Source: Chitinophaga polysaccharea (lineage in GTDB: Bacteria > Bacteroidota > Bacteroidia > Chitinophagales > Chitinophagaceae). Taken from it: a stretch of 64,000 nt of DNA. Within the stretch, counting starts at the first letter, position 1. Each line of letters begins with the position of its first letter. The stretch covers positions 682,001-746,000 of the forward strand of contig NZ_VIWO01000002.1 in the NCBI RefSeq assembly GCF_007829335.1, written 5' to 3'. The position numbers and the translations under genes are program-made. The notes under the pieces are model-generated. The model saw only the letters and a list, made by a program, of their open reading frames with translations. It was not told the origin of the DNA and ran no database searches. Positions 33,721 to 42,950 of the stretch are shown here, one piece after another.

Positions 33721-36510
33721 TTATATCGTGGTACTAAAAACATAATTGCCAGCGGGCAATTCATATGTTACCCCTCCATTTTGCCTGCGCTGCTTTTTAA
33801 TCGGCGCCTGTCCCGCATTGAGACCTGCGGCTTCCTCCTCCGTCAACTCCAGTGTGGCCGAGCAGTTTGGTGGCACCGACAGTCGTAATGTTAGCCCGCC
33901 ATTCTCTCTTTTCCAGGCCGTTTTTATTATTCCGGCAGAGGACCCAAAACTGGTATTAGCCCAGGTCATTTGAGGACTATTGAAAGATGGCAGCCGTACA
34001 ACAAAATGCTGGAATCCTTTAGTAGAAGCGGGATCGCGTCGTATACCGGAGACCCCGTTGATATACCAGGCGCCCGGATAAAGAAAGGAACTATGTAAAA
34101 GAGAATGTCCCGGTAAGTCTTTCTCCCACATTTCCCAGATAGTGGTGGCATCGTTGTCCTTCATATAACCCCAACCAGGGTACGAAGTTTGAGAAGTCAT
34201 GCTATACAGGAGGTCATCACGGCCTTCGTCGCGGAGCAGGCGGAACAACATGGCGCCCCCGGTAATCCCCACATTGATATGTCCTTTGCGTACTACGAGG
34301 ATTTCATTTTCCAATCGCTTCATCACGGCGACGCGCTGATCGGGTGCCGGCACTTCCGCCAGTAGCGCAGCGGCCATATTGCCCATGGAGCTGTCGGAGT
34401 AGCTATGGTCTGCCGCGTTATAAAACCGGGTATTGATAGCGCGACTGGACAAGTCCGCCTGTTGCTGCCATTCGGCAGCTTCTTTAGTTTTGCCCAGCAC
34501 CTTCGCTATTTTCGCAGCGGTACGCAGGTTAAATACGCGGTAACAATTGTTCAGGCAAAGCGTTTGTGGTTTATCGTTATTCATCCCTTCAGCGGTAGCA
34601 CCCGGCCAAAGCCAGTCTCCCAGGAAATCCCAGTTGCCGCCAAATCGCTGTAAGAGATGGTCTTTTGTTTGGGTATCCAGGAAAGCCAGCCAATTTTTTA
34701 TCATCTCAAAGTTCCTTTCCAATACCCGCCGGTCACCTTCCTTTTGGTAAATGAACCAGGGCAGGGATACGCAGATGCCTCCCCAGGGAGGGCCACCCCC
34801 ACCCATATACGTAGGCGCGGAATGAGGTTGTATTCCTTTATGGAGGTGACGGCCACTCATCAGTCCTTTGTGGGCCCAGGCTGTATCGTACATATTGCCT
34901 ACAACCGCCTCAGATCCCTGTACATCGCGCCAGTCTTCCATCCACTTGGTATAAAAGGCGCCGAGATGATAGTTATACATCCCCGTTTCACAGGTAGCAT
35001 GTGCATCGCCACCGTAGCCCAGTCGCTCCCGTTGCGGGCAATCTACGATATAACCGCCAAGCGACAGGTTCTCGTAAGTCCATCGCACCCGGTTGTAGAT
35101 CCAGTTTTGGAGGGAGTCTGAGCAGGTAAAGCTGCTGGCAGCAGTATATCCTGTTCGCACCAGCCAGCCGCGGATATCGGTAAGTGCAGGGGTATATTTC
35201 AATCCGCGGATGGTGATCCAGCGCCCGGAGCTGTAGTTAAAACGATTGTGAAAAGTGGCTGTACCATCGTTGCTGATCACCACCGCACTATGCAGCGCGA
35301 AGGTCATGGGTACATTCGCCCTTTCTGAAAACAGGAACTGGATAGTATCGCCGGGATGACCATGTACCTGAATAGCTGTCCATCCGGCAAAGTTGACGCC
35401 CATATCTGCTACATAGCTGCCATCGGGCGCTGTTGTGACGGATACCGGGTTTATTTCATTTATCACCAGGTTAGGTTCCACCATTTGGGCCGACAGTAAC
35501 AGGCGCGGATGATATACCACTGCTGAAGGCCAGTTGCTTTCATCGCAGCCGGCTGTATTCCAGTCTTTCATTTCCTTGCGGGCATCCCAGATCTCTCCTC
35601 CCATTTTATGGAAGTCCCAGGTGCCCAATAGCTGGTTGGGACTGGGATGTGTGCGCCACGAAGCATCTGTTTTAACGAGCATGAAAGGCGTAGTGGCGTT
35701 ACCGTTATAAAGTGCAGCCTGTGCCATTACAATAGGTGTATTGGGTTTATCCGGTGTAATGTATGGCCCGAATATAGACCAGGAAGTACCCAGCCAGAGG
35801 GCAATTACATTCTTTCCGGGCTTTAGTTCCTTTGCAATATCATAGGCTATATAGCGGGCTCTTTTAGTGTGATTGCTTACCGCAGGGGCCATCACGCCAT
35901 CCCCGATTTTTTTTCCGTTGACATACAATTCATGGTATCCTATAGAGGCTACAAACATGTTGGCTTTGTGTGGCGCCTCCTTTAGGTCAATTGTTTTTCT
36001 CAGCCAGGGGTCGTTGATATTACAATCGCGCTGACGTGGATCAAATACTTCCGCCGTGCCTATCCAGGAAGCCTGCCATTCGCCGGGCTGAAATAAGCCG
36101 GTAGTCCATTGTGCGGTTTCGCTCCAGGGCGAAATACGTCCCTGCTCGTCCTTTACACTTACTTTCCAATAATACGACTGATCCGACTGCAAGGGTTTTC
36201 CTTTGTATTCAATCTGCTGCATGTCGCTGGAATTGATCCATCCGGACGACCACCATGAACCTTTGTTGTCGTTTAATTCTTCCGGTGTGGCCGCCACCAG
36301 GATGCGATAGGCGGTTTGCCGTTGCCCGAAAGCCTTTGGATCGGTGGCTTCAAATGTCCAGCCCAGGCGTGGATGCGGTTCATCTATGCCGGTGGGATTT
36401 ACCAGGTATTCACAACGCAGATGAGCGGGTAACAGGGAGCTTCCCCCATTAGCCAACGTGGGGGCGGCCCACAGTAACAATAGCCAGCCCAGGAATAAAA
36501 CCCTTTTCAT
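33721..36510 (-). CDS. Alpha-L-rhamnosidase, glycoside hydrolase family 78
   Basis: The 929-residue exported enzyme has a signal peptide ending TLANG, N-terminal beta-sandwich domains (LRCEYLVNPTGIDEPHPRLG is the usual first motif), a concanavalin-like domain, and the (alpha/alpha)6 catalytic barrel. YIVDCPQRERLGYGGDAHAT holds the general acid Glu, and DNDATTIWEMWEK supplies the probable general base. It should remove terminal alpha-L-rhamnose from plant or bacterial glycans by inversion. It starts five bases after the GH20 gene, so the two enzymes are co-expressed. Confidence 0.93.
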   Translation of the reverse strand: MKRVLFLGWLLLLWAAPTLANGGSSLLPAHLRCEYLVNPTGIDEPHPRLGWTFEATDPKAFGQRQTAYRILVAATPEELNDNKGSWWSSGWINSSDMQQIEYKGKPLQSDQSYYWKVSVKDEQGRISPWSETAQWTTGLFQPGEWQASWIGTAEVFDPRQRDCNINDPWLRKTIDLKEAPHKANMFVASIGYHELYVNGKKIGDGVMAPAVSNHTKRARYIAYDIAKELKPGKNVIALWLGTSWSIFGPYITPDKPNTPIVMAQAALYNGNATTPFMLVKTDASWRTHPSPNQLLGTWDFHKMGGEIWDARKEMKDWNTAGCDESNWPSAVVYHPRLLLSAQMVEPNLVINEINPVSVTTAPDGSYVADMGVNFAGWTAIQVHGHPGDTIQFLFSERANVPMTFALHSAVVISNDGTATFHNRFNYSSGRWITIRGLKYTPALTDIRGWLVRTGYTAASSFTCSDSLQNWIYNRVRWTYENLSLGGYIVDCPQRERLGYGGDAHATCETGMYNYHLGAFYTKWMEDWRDVQGSEAVVGNMYDTAWAHKGLMSGRHLHKGIQPHSAPTYMGGGGPPWGGICVSLPWFIYQKEGDRRVLERNFEMIKNWLAFLDTQTKDHLLQRFGGNWDFLGDWLWPGATAEGMNNDKPQTLCLNNCYRVFNLRTAAKIAKVLGKTKEAAEWQQQADLSSRAINTRFYNAADHSYSDSSMGNMAAALLAEVPAPDQRVAVMKRLENEILVVRKGHINVGITGGAMLFRLLRDEGRDDLLYSMTSQTSYPGWGYMKDNDATTIWEMWEKDLPGHSLLHSSFLYPGAWYINGVSGIRRDPASTKGFQHFVVRLPSFNSPQMTWANTSFGSSAGIIKTAWKRENGGLTLRLSVPPNCSATLELTEEEAAGLNAGQAPIKKQRRQNGGVTYELPAGNYVFSTTI

Positions 36511-36515
36511 AGTTG

Positions 36516-38372
36516 TTAATGCAGCTCTTTTATATTGATAGATAATACGCGGCCCATTTGTTTGCCGTTGCGGTACGTCACCACTTTGACATCGGAGGCG
36601 CCGGCCGGTATTGCCACCGGTGTACCGGTATATTTCGATGCATACTGGTCGGGGCGTACGCCTTCAAACGTATAGTACAGCTCCAGGTCGGGCGCTTCGG
36701 TAAACAGGACCAGGTTAAGGGCGCCTTTGTCGTTCTTTTGTGTACGCACCTGGGGATCATAGATGGCGGGTGCATAGTTGACGCCGGCGTCGGACAAACG
36801 TACGAAATGCTTTTCTACCCTGCTAAGAAAATCCGGCAACACACGTTCTTTTTTTGGAGACCACAGCACCTCCGCCAGGGCGAAGGCCCGGGGCCAGGTC
36901 ATGTACTCTGCCCGCCCGGGGGAAGCAATGAATTCGGTCCACAGGTTGCCTTGTCCCCCGAGAATATATGCGGGGTCTACTTCTTCCGGCACCGGTTCAA
37001 AGCGATAAGTATCTGTTAGCGTTAAGTGGTTACCACCGATCTGTTCGATGTGCCAGTCTGTTTGCAGGTAATCCAGGTAACAAAACTGCAGTGGCGTCAT
37101 TACCACCGCATGCCCGGCTTTGCCGGCAGCAATACCGCCTTCTGGTCCCCGCCACGACATTACCGCCGCGCCAGGGGCCAATCCTCCTTCCAGGATCTCG
37201 TCCCAGCCTATCAACTTTTTGCCATATCGTTCTACGATCCTGCTCACTCTCTTAATAAAATAGCTTTGTAATTCGTGTTCATCTTTCAGCCCTTCCTGTT
37301 TCATACGTTGCTGGCATTTGGGGCACTGCTTCCAGAACGATTTATCCACCTCATCGCCGCCGATATGAATGTAACTACCAGGAAATAAAGCCGCCACTTC
37401 ACCCAGGATACTATCCAGCAGCACAAAGCTTTTTTCTTCTCCGGCACAGAGCACATTATCGCCGGGCCCTTCACTGCTTCCGGGATAGGTAGGATGATGT
37501 TCGTGTTTGCAGGATACTTCCGGGAACGCGGCGATCAGGGCGCCGCTGTGACCGGGAACATCTATTTCCGGTACGATGGTAACGTGCCTGGCGGCGGCGT
37601 ATTGTACAATTTCGCGGATATCCTCTGCCGAATAAAATCCGCCATCGGTGGCACGTTCTCCTGGTGCAGGTCCGCTGTAAGTTCCCCAACGGCCTGTTCT
37701 GGGAACGCGCCAGGCGCCAACTTCCGTGAGCTGGGGGTATTTTTGGATGGCCAGTCTCCATCCCGGATCATCGGTAAGATGCCAGTGGAATACATTAAAT
37801 TTGTATTTGGCCATCTGGTCGATATACTTCTTCACGAATGATTTAGAAAAGAAATGGCGGCTATCATCCAGCATCAATCCTCTCCAGCCGAAGCGGGGAT
37901 AGTCTGTTACCGATACGGCTGGCAACGTCAGTGCCGTCTGCATCAATTGCCTTCTTTCTATTGCTGGCGGGAGTAGCTGTAATAATGATTGCGCGCCATA
38001 AAAAATGCCCACTGGTGTATTGGCGCGGATGCTGACGCCCGCTGGTGTAATATTCAACCGGTAGCCTTCCGTCCCCAGGACCGTTTCGTTGGAAGTGTTG
38101 AGCTGCATGCGGATAGCCTTACCGGTATTGCGGGCTGATACTAACGGCAGCGGATACCCGGTGACAGCGGTTAATTGTTCCCGCAGCAGTGCTGCTTCCC
38201 CGCGTAATGTGGTATCGGCAGCAATAGCGGTTTCCCTGGAGATGGTGAAAGCGCCTTTACCGGTATGCATTTCTACCGGTATGGGAATCAACGGATTGGT
38301 TAACTGTGCCCGCAGCATTGATGCCGGCAGCAGCAGGCACAGTACGAGCATTGTCTTGCTAAATAAGTACAT
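36516..38372 (-). CDS. Beta-N-acetylhexosaminidase, glycoside hydrolase family 20
   Basis: The 618-residue exported enzyme has a signal peptide ending SMLRAQ, a GH20b N-terminal domain (about 25-155), and the TIM barrel with FGWRGLMLDDSRHF, FNVFHWHLTDDPGW and HIGGDEVDKSFW. Asp340 and Glu341 are the catalytic pair for substrate-assisted cleavage. A small C-terminal beta domain follows. It would release terminal GlcNAc or GalNAc. It is the first gene of a two-gene unit with the rhamnosidase. Confidence 0.95.
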   Translation of the reverse strand: MYLFSKTMLVLCLLLPASMLRAQLTNPLIPIPVEMHTGKGAFTISRETAIAADTTLRGEAALLREQLTAVTGYPLPLVSARNTGKAIRMQLNTSNETVLGTEGYRLNITPAGVSIRANTPVGIFYGAQSLLQLLPPAIERRQLMQTALTLPAVSVTDYPRFGWRGLMLDDSRHFFSKSFVKKYIDQMAKYKFNVFHWHLTDDPGWRLAIQKYPQLTEVGAWRVPRTGRWGTYSGPAPGERATDGGFYSAEDIREIVQYAAARHVTIVPEIDVPGHSGALIAAFPEVSCKHEHHPTYPGSSEGPGDNVLCAGEEKSFVLLDSILGEVAALFPGSYIHIGGDEVDKSFWKQCPKCQQRMKQEGLKDEHELQSYFIKRVSRIVERYGKKLIGWDEILEGGLAPGAAVMSWRGPEGGIAAGKAGHAVVMTPLQFCYLDYLQTDWHIEQIGGNHLTLTDTYRFEPVPEEVDPAYILGGQGNLWTEFIASPGRAEYMTWPRAFALAEVLWSPKKERVLPDFLSRVEKHFVRLSDAGVNYAPAIYDPQVRTQKNDKGALNLVLFTEAPDLELYYTFEGVRPDQYASKYTGTPVAIPAGASDVKVVTYRNGKQMGRVLSINIKELH

Positions 38373-38656
38373 AACGGGAAGATTTTAGACATCTGTATTT
38401 TGATTGTAATCAGATAACACCGGGCTGACAAGGAATGCTGCAAATTTCATTGTTCAGGGAGCAGCAGTTATCCAATATTACAGGTAAAATCCGATGCGGG
38501 CATCCTGCCCCATCCTGCTCCTGCGTGTAGGGCAGCTACCAGCATGTCAAAAAAGAACCAGCAAATACTAAAATTGATACAATCCCCGATCAGTATAAGC
38601 TTTATCTTGCTCATTGTTGTATACCAAAGACAGCTCTACTTTATAACAGCACACGT

Positions 38657-40135
38657 ATGAAAAAACAGCGACATTTACTAACCTTCCTTTTCTTGCTGAA
38701 CCTGGGAGCTATACAAGCGCAAAGCACCAACTGGAAAAGCATTTCCGGCACTTACTATGATTGGACAAAAACCGGTAAACCAGCGTCTCCCTATGCTTTC
38801 AATTATGGTCAAACACTGGTTATGCACCTGATGCTTGCCACACCGGATGGTAAAGGAGGATCATACGTAAGACGTACTTTTAAAGAAGTTGCTGCCCTCG
38901 TGAAAGAAGTAGATGCTATCACCCTTCACATTCCAAAAATCATTTACCTGGTAGGCTGGCAATATAATGGTCATGACGATAAGTACCCTGCCTGGCATCA
39001 TGTAAATGATGCGCTTAAAAGGCCTGAAGACAGTACCGGCTTACAGTCGTTAATCTGGCTATCTGGCGAATGTAAAAAGTATAACACTACCATTAGTGTA
39101 CATGTTAATATGGCGGATGCTTATAAGAACAGTCCTTTATGGGATACTTACTGGGAGAAAGGTCTGATTTCCCGGTTGAAAGACGGGCAGCCTATGAAGA
39201 CAGGTAGTTATAATGGTTTTGATGCTTACCAGGTTTGTTTTAAAGAGGAATGGGAAAAGGGCTATGCCACCAAAAGAATTGATGAACTGCTGACATTACT
39301 GCCATTTTTGAAGGAGGCTAAAACTGTGTTGTTAGACGCCTACTTTTCCCGGGGAAATCCTTATTTGAATATCTCTCAGCCGGAAGAAGAAAGCTATCAG
39401 CGCAGGGTAATAAGATATTTTAAAACGAAGGAGATTGATGTGTCCCAGGAGAGTTACATCCGCCTGCGGGATGGACAGGACCATTTTACCGGGTTGTCGC
39501 CCTGGTTTGTTTGGTTTGATCAAACAGAAAGCGGATTTAAGCGTACGCCTGCTTCCATAGCCACAGGCGGAGGGCCATTTTTATTTATTAAACAGGATCC
39601 GAAACTGGCTGGTGAACAAATGCAGCTTGGCTTTTTGTTTGGTATGAGTACCCGGGGAGAAGATTGCTTCAATGATCTGGAAAACGATTTCCGCACCATT
39701 ATCGATTGGCAGCAAGCATTTAAGTACCAGTTTTATACCGGCACACTGCCTTATACCTACCTGAATAAATACCATCGTAAAAAACTACAGGGTAAAGGGT
39801 TACAACGGGTAGCACAATACAGTGACGGACTTACTGTCAGTTTGAAAGATTCATCTATTATGCATAAGGGCATCGTACTTCGGAAGGGGAATGATCTATT
39901 TATACCCGTCGTTTGGAGCAAAGAGCGTGAAATAATAGCCTACAGTGAGAAAGGCTACAGCTCAAAAACATGGCAATTGCCATCAAACTGGTCAGATGCA
40001 AAAACAGTCGACCTCTTTCAAATTGATGCCACCGGACTTAAATTCTTACAGCATCAACCGACTATAAACCGGCACATTGCTTTATCCCTTTCAGGAGGCC
40101 AGGCTGTCGTTATTGTGCCTACACCGGCACAATAA
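38657..40135 (+). CDS. GH101-like glycoside hydrolase (endo-alpha-GalNAcase type), compact
   Basis: The 492-residue exported protein (signal ending IQAQS) resembles the catalytic barrel of endo-alpha-N-acetylgalactosaminidases. Matching segments are IIYLVGWQYNGHDDKYPAWH, the KKYNTTISVHVNMADAYKNS stretch, and KTVLLDAYFSRG. By comparison with GH101, Asp227 in LLDAYF is the likely nucleophile and Glu265 in DVSQESYIR the likely acid/base. It lacks the many accessory domains that bring classical GH101 enzymes above 1000 residues. It is divergent from the GH20/GH78 unit. Assignment rests on motif memory, not a search, so substrate remains open. Confidence 0.65.
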   Translation: MKKQRHLLTFLFLLNLGAIQAQSTNWKSISGTYYDWTKTGKPASPYAFNYGQTLVMHLMLATPDGKGGSYVRRTFKEVAALVKEVDAITLHIPKIIYLVGWQYNGHDDKYPAWHHVNDALKRPEDSTGLQSLIWLSGECKKYNTTISVHVNMADAYKNSPLWDTYWEKGLISRLKDGQPMKTGSYNGFDAYQVCFKEEWEKGYATKRIDELLTLLPFLKEAKTVLLDAYFSRGNPYLNISQPEEESYQRRVIRYFKTKEIDVSQESYIRLRDGQDHFTGLSPWFVWFDQTESGFKRTPASIATGGGPFLFIKQDPKLAGEQMQLGFLFGMSTRGEDCFNDLENDFRTIIDWQQAFKYQFYTGTLPYTYLNKYHRKKLQGKGLQRVAQYSDGLTVSLKDSSIMHKGIVLRKGNDLFIPVVWSKEREIIAYSEKGYSSKTWQLPSNWSDAKTVDLFQIDATGLKFLQHQPTINRHIALSLSGGQAVVIVPTPAQ

Positions 40136-40154
40136 CGATTTAACAGGCGATGAT

Positions 40155-40185
40155 GATCGCCAGGTCAACTTAAAACCTGGCGATC
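40155..40185. terminator. Bidirectional terminator hairpin
   Basis: GATCGCCAGGT (40155-40165) and ACCTGGCGATC (40175-40185) are perfect 11-base arms with a nine-base loop. The right arm lies inside the last codons of the opposite-strand gene, so one structure serves both convergent genes. Confidence 0.7.
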
Positions 40186-40811
40186 AGGTCTTCCATGCTG
40201 ATCTCTTCGGTGCTGAGTTGCCGTGGGCTTCCATATTTTTTCAGGTACTTCCATTTATGTGCCGCAGCAATGGAAACTGGCATAATTTGTTCACTCAGGG
40301 TGTATACCTGGCGGCCGGTGAGCCTGGTAAATTCTTCGGGATAGATATCAAAATTCAGGCAGGGCAGCCGTTTGCTTAACTGGTAATTGTTATCCCATAA
40401 ATAGAGTACAGCGTCTGGTTTATAAGCGACCAGGTATAAATCGCCTTCATCCTCATACTCGGCTGCCAGCGCTATTTGCAGGGCGTTTACCCGGGTAACG
40501 GTAAGCCCGTTTTGCATCAGCAGCGAGTTGGCGACCGACCACTTACGTTTTATGCGCCTATTATTCTGGTATCTCTCAAAAGGGGCAAATAAGACAACAA
40601 AAAAACAAAGTCCTACCAGCGTACCAAATACTGCGATGCCCAAACCGGATTTGATCATAGTGGCCATATCTGCAAAGGCGATGCCTGTGATAAAAATCAA
40701 CAGCAGGTCATATACCTTCAGGCGTGATACAGCTTTCTGACTGTATTTAAGTTTCAGCTTATTCAACAGGCGGATTTCGTCCGGGAAAAAGGGTCTACTG
40801 ATTAGTTCCAT
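40170..40811 (-). CDS. Membrane protein of unknown function
   Basis: From the ATG at 40811 the protein has 213 residues; longer in-frame starts up to 40952 would overlap the hydroxylase gene and give an unlikely N-terminus. Two membrane segments (LLIFITGIAFADMATMI and GIAVFGTLVGLCFFVVLF) are followed by a soluble domain of about 130 residues with EYEDEGDLYLVAYKPDAVLY. I recognise no family. It starts 49 bases after the hydroxylase gene and may be co-transcribed with it. Confidence 0.6.
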   Translation of the reverse strand: MELISRPFFPDEIRLLNKLKLKYSQKAVSRLKVYDLLLIFITGIAFADMATMIKSGLGIAVFGTLVGLCFFVVLFAPFERYQNNRRIKRKWSVANSLLMQNGLTVTRVNALQIALAAEYEDEGDLYLVAYKPDAVLYLWDNNYQLSKRLPCLNFDIYPEEFTRLTGRQVYTLSEQIMPVSIAAAHKWKYLKKYGSPRQLSTEEISMEDLIARF

Positions 40812-40860
40812 ATTAATTGACAGGTATAGGAGCAGATAATAAAAATAGCCTGGGATACCG

Positions 40861-41766
40861 CTACACCACCGCACTACCCTCTTCTTCCGCCAACTGCCGC
40901 TGCAGGTCTTTACTGGTTTGCGACTGTCCGTCGTGGCTCCATCCCGGCGCATAAAACAGGTATTTCAGCTTATCTGCCGGTGAATCAGCTTTTTTCATGT
41001 CCTGCCACAGGGCAATAAATTCATGAAAAATAATATTCACGGGGCCACGGTTTTCCAATTCTTTTACCAGTCCGTACTTCACCTTATCTTCCGGCAGCTC
41101 TTCCTGGAACGTGCCAAACATGCGGTCCCATAGGATCAGCAGCATGCCCATGTTTTTGTCGAGGTACCGGTAGTTGCTCGCATGATGTACACGATGGTGA
41201 GAGGGCGTCACAAATATATACTCAATTACCGGGTGCAGTTTTCCGATAGCCTGGGTATGTACCAGGTTGCCGTAGATCTGTGTAATGTAATAGGCAAACA
41301 GGATATCCAGGGCGTTAAAGCCCAGCAGGCTCAATGGCACAAAGAAGAATAACCGGTACATAGGCTCAAATACGCTGGAACGGAATCCGGTAGTGAGGTT
41401 AAACTGTTCGGACGAGTGATGGGTAACATGCACGGCCCAGAACAGCCTGATATAGTGGCCGGTGGCGTGGAGCAGCCAGTATAGAAAATCCTGCAGCAGG
41501 ATCAGTACCGTCCAGTAAAGGAACACATTGGGAATGATAAAAAAGCGGTAGCGCCGGTAACAAAAATCCAATAAAATATAAGTCCCGGATTTCATGACCA
41601 CGTTTACAAGGAAGTTAACGCTCATCAGGTAAATGGTAGTCAGGGTGTCTTTGGAGTCATAGTATTTCTTATCGTGTTTGTAGCTGAAATAAGATTCCAG
41701 GAGACTTAAGAAAATAATAGTTCCGAACAAATAAACAATAGCCGAACTCAAAGTTGATTCTGTCAT
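40861..41766 (-). CDS. Sterol desaturase / fatty-acid hydroxylase family protein
   Basis: The 301-residue integral membrane protein carries the histidine clusters that bind the di-iron centre: HATGH, HVTHHSSE and TPSHHRVHHASN. Four or more hydrophobic segments surround them. Members hydroxylate or desaturate lipids using oxygen, for example sphingolipid-like or carotenoid substrates. Bacteroidota make sphingolipids, so that is one possibility, but the sequence does not choose. A -7 box lies upstream at 41820-41813. Confidence 0.88.
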   Translation of the reverse strand: MTESTLSSAIVYLFGTIIFLSLLESYFSYKHDKKYYDSKDTLTTIYLMSVNFLVNVVMKSGTYILLDFCYRRYRFFIIPNVFLYWTVLILLQDFLYWLLHATGHYIRLFWAVHVTHHSSEQFNLTTGFRSSVFEPMYRLFFFVPLSLLGFNALDILFAYYITQIYGNLVHTQAIGKLHPVIEYIFVTPSHHRVHHASNYRYLDKNMGMLLILWDRMFGTFQEELPEDKVKYGLVKELENRGPVNIIFHEFIALWQDMKKADSPADKLKYLFYAPGWSHDGQSQTSKDLQRQLAEEEGSAVV

Positions 41767-42037
41767 AGGTAATACATTTCCGGGGGATTTCTCCCATTAC
41801 AGGTTTCCCTTGCAAATTTAGACGAGTGCCGGGAAAAAAACACCTATACTACTACTAAAAATTATTTTTTGCAAGGGAAAGGCGATCAGCGGTCGTGTAT
41901 GAGCGATGAACGTTCCTATTTCACCGGCAGGAACCATATGTGGTCTTTGGCGCTTCCATTTCAGTTATCCCCTGCTAACTATAAAAAACGACTTCCTTTC
42001 CAGGGGAAGTCGTTTTTTATAGTTTAATGAGCGCCAT
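41767..42037. other. Intergenic region with hydroxylase promoter and a terminator
   Basis: The minus-strand -7 box TAAATTTG lies at 41820-41813, 47 bases before the hydroxylase start. The middle (about 41825-41980) shows no coding potential or clear structure. The right part holds the terminator at 41981-42020. Confidence 0.5.
41981..42020 (-). terminator. Intrinsic terminator after the DUF1080 gene
   Basis: Arms 41981-41996 and 42005-42020 are perfect 16-base complements (core ACGACTTCC) with an eight-base loop. They end in runs of T on the minus strand. It lies 17 bases after the DUF1080 stop codon. Confidence 0.8.
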
Positions 42038-42853
42038 TTATTTTTTCGCGGGCGCCGGGGTCAAATCCATGATCTCAATATGCCTGAAGTCCACGGGTTG
42101 CCCTTCGCTCTGCAGGGCAATATAGCCTTCCGACAAGAGCTTACCATCGATCTTGATGGCCGGATTGTAGTCGTGCACTACGCCCCCGCCAATCTGCGGC
42201 TTGGAATATTGTAACACGGTATCGCCGTTGATAATATGGGTGATTAGCGAATCACCCAGTACGATCAGCTCCCCGCGTACCCATTGTTCTCCTTCATAAG
42301 TATGGGAAGACGATTCGATGCAGTGCGTTTCGTCCAGCTTTCCTTTGTATACCACGTTGGTACCCGGTGAGCACATATTACCCGTGGGCCGGCGTTGGCC
42401 ATTTCCCAGGCCCGCCAGCAGCTGCATTTCTATAGAAATAGGCCAGTCCTGCTCTTTAGGCATGGTACGCGGATCCTGCGAATGGAACATCACCCCGCTG
42501 TTGAGCAATGTATATTCGGGCGCCGTGGGGCACCACTTCCCTACAAAGCGGTATTCGAACTTCAGGTGATAATGCGAAAAGGGCTGTTTATAGTACAAGT
42601 GGCCAAACTGCTCATTGAAGTCACCATACTGGTCGTAGCGCACTTTAATAATGCTGTCCTCTACCCGGAAAGTGTTGCCGAAGTTGTCGCCCACCTCATG
42701 GTGATGAATTTTGACTATCCAGTCATTGATGTCCTTTCCATTAAAAAGAGAGATCCATTTAGGCGGGGTATCTTTTTTCACTGTTCCTGCGCAGGAAATA
42801 AAACCGGCAAACAAGGCCATGGCCAGCGTCCGGGAAAAACGATGCTTCATCAT
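42038..42853 (-). CDS. DUF1080 (3-keto-disaccharide hydrolase-like) lipoprotein
   Basis: From the tandem ATG at 42853/42850 the protein has about 271 residues with a lipobox at GFISC followed by AGTVKKD. The rest is a concanavalin-like DUF1080 domain: WISLFNGKDINDWIVKIHHH at the start, HYHLKFEYRFVGKW and GVMFHSQDPRTMPKEQDWP in the middle, YIALQSEGQPVDFRHIEI near the end. Some family members hydrolyse 3-keto-glucosides. The longer in-frame start at 43120 lies within the divergent gene and is rejected. It is divergent from the next gene with a 97-base gap. Confidence 0.88.
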   Translation of the reverse strand: MMKHRFSRTLAMALFAGFISCAGTVKKDTPPKWISLFNGKDINDWIVKIHHHEVGDNFGNTFRVEDSIIKVRYDQYGDFNEQFGHLYYKQPFSHYHLKFEYRFVGKWCPTAPEYTLLNSGVMFHSQDPRTMPKEQDWPISIEMQLLAGLGNGQRRPTGNMCSPGTNVVYKGKLDETHCIESSSHTYEGEQWVRGELIVLGDSLITHIINGDTVLQYSKPQIGGGVVHDYNPAIKIDGKLLSEGYIALQSEGQPVDFRHIEIMDLTPAPAKK

Positions 42854-42916
42854 AACGTTAGAATTATTCGACTGGCAAAATAGCTTTTTAAAACAAAGAA
42901 TAAAAGTGTTTATTCC

Positions 42917-42924
42917 TATATTTG
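42917..42924 (+). promoter_or_regulatory. -7 box before the YD-repeat-like protein gene
   Basis: TATATTTG is a perfect TAnnTTTG match 26 bases before the ATG at 42951. It rules out the in-frame start at 42711, which would be upstream of the promoter and inside the opposite gene. Confidence 0.5.
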
Positions 42925-42950
42925 GCCCTTTGCCAAAACCGGATACAGGA

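Noticed and set aside
42711..42950. N-terminal extension of the YD-repeat-like protein
   Set aside because: It would begin inside the opposite-strand DUF1080 gene and upstream of the -7 box; the ATG at 42951 opens a clear signal peptide.
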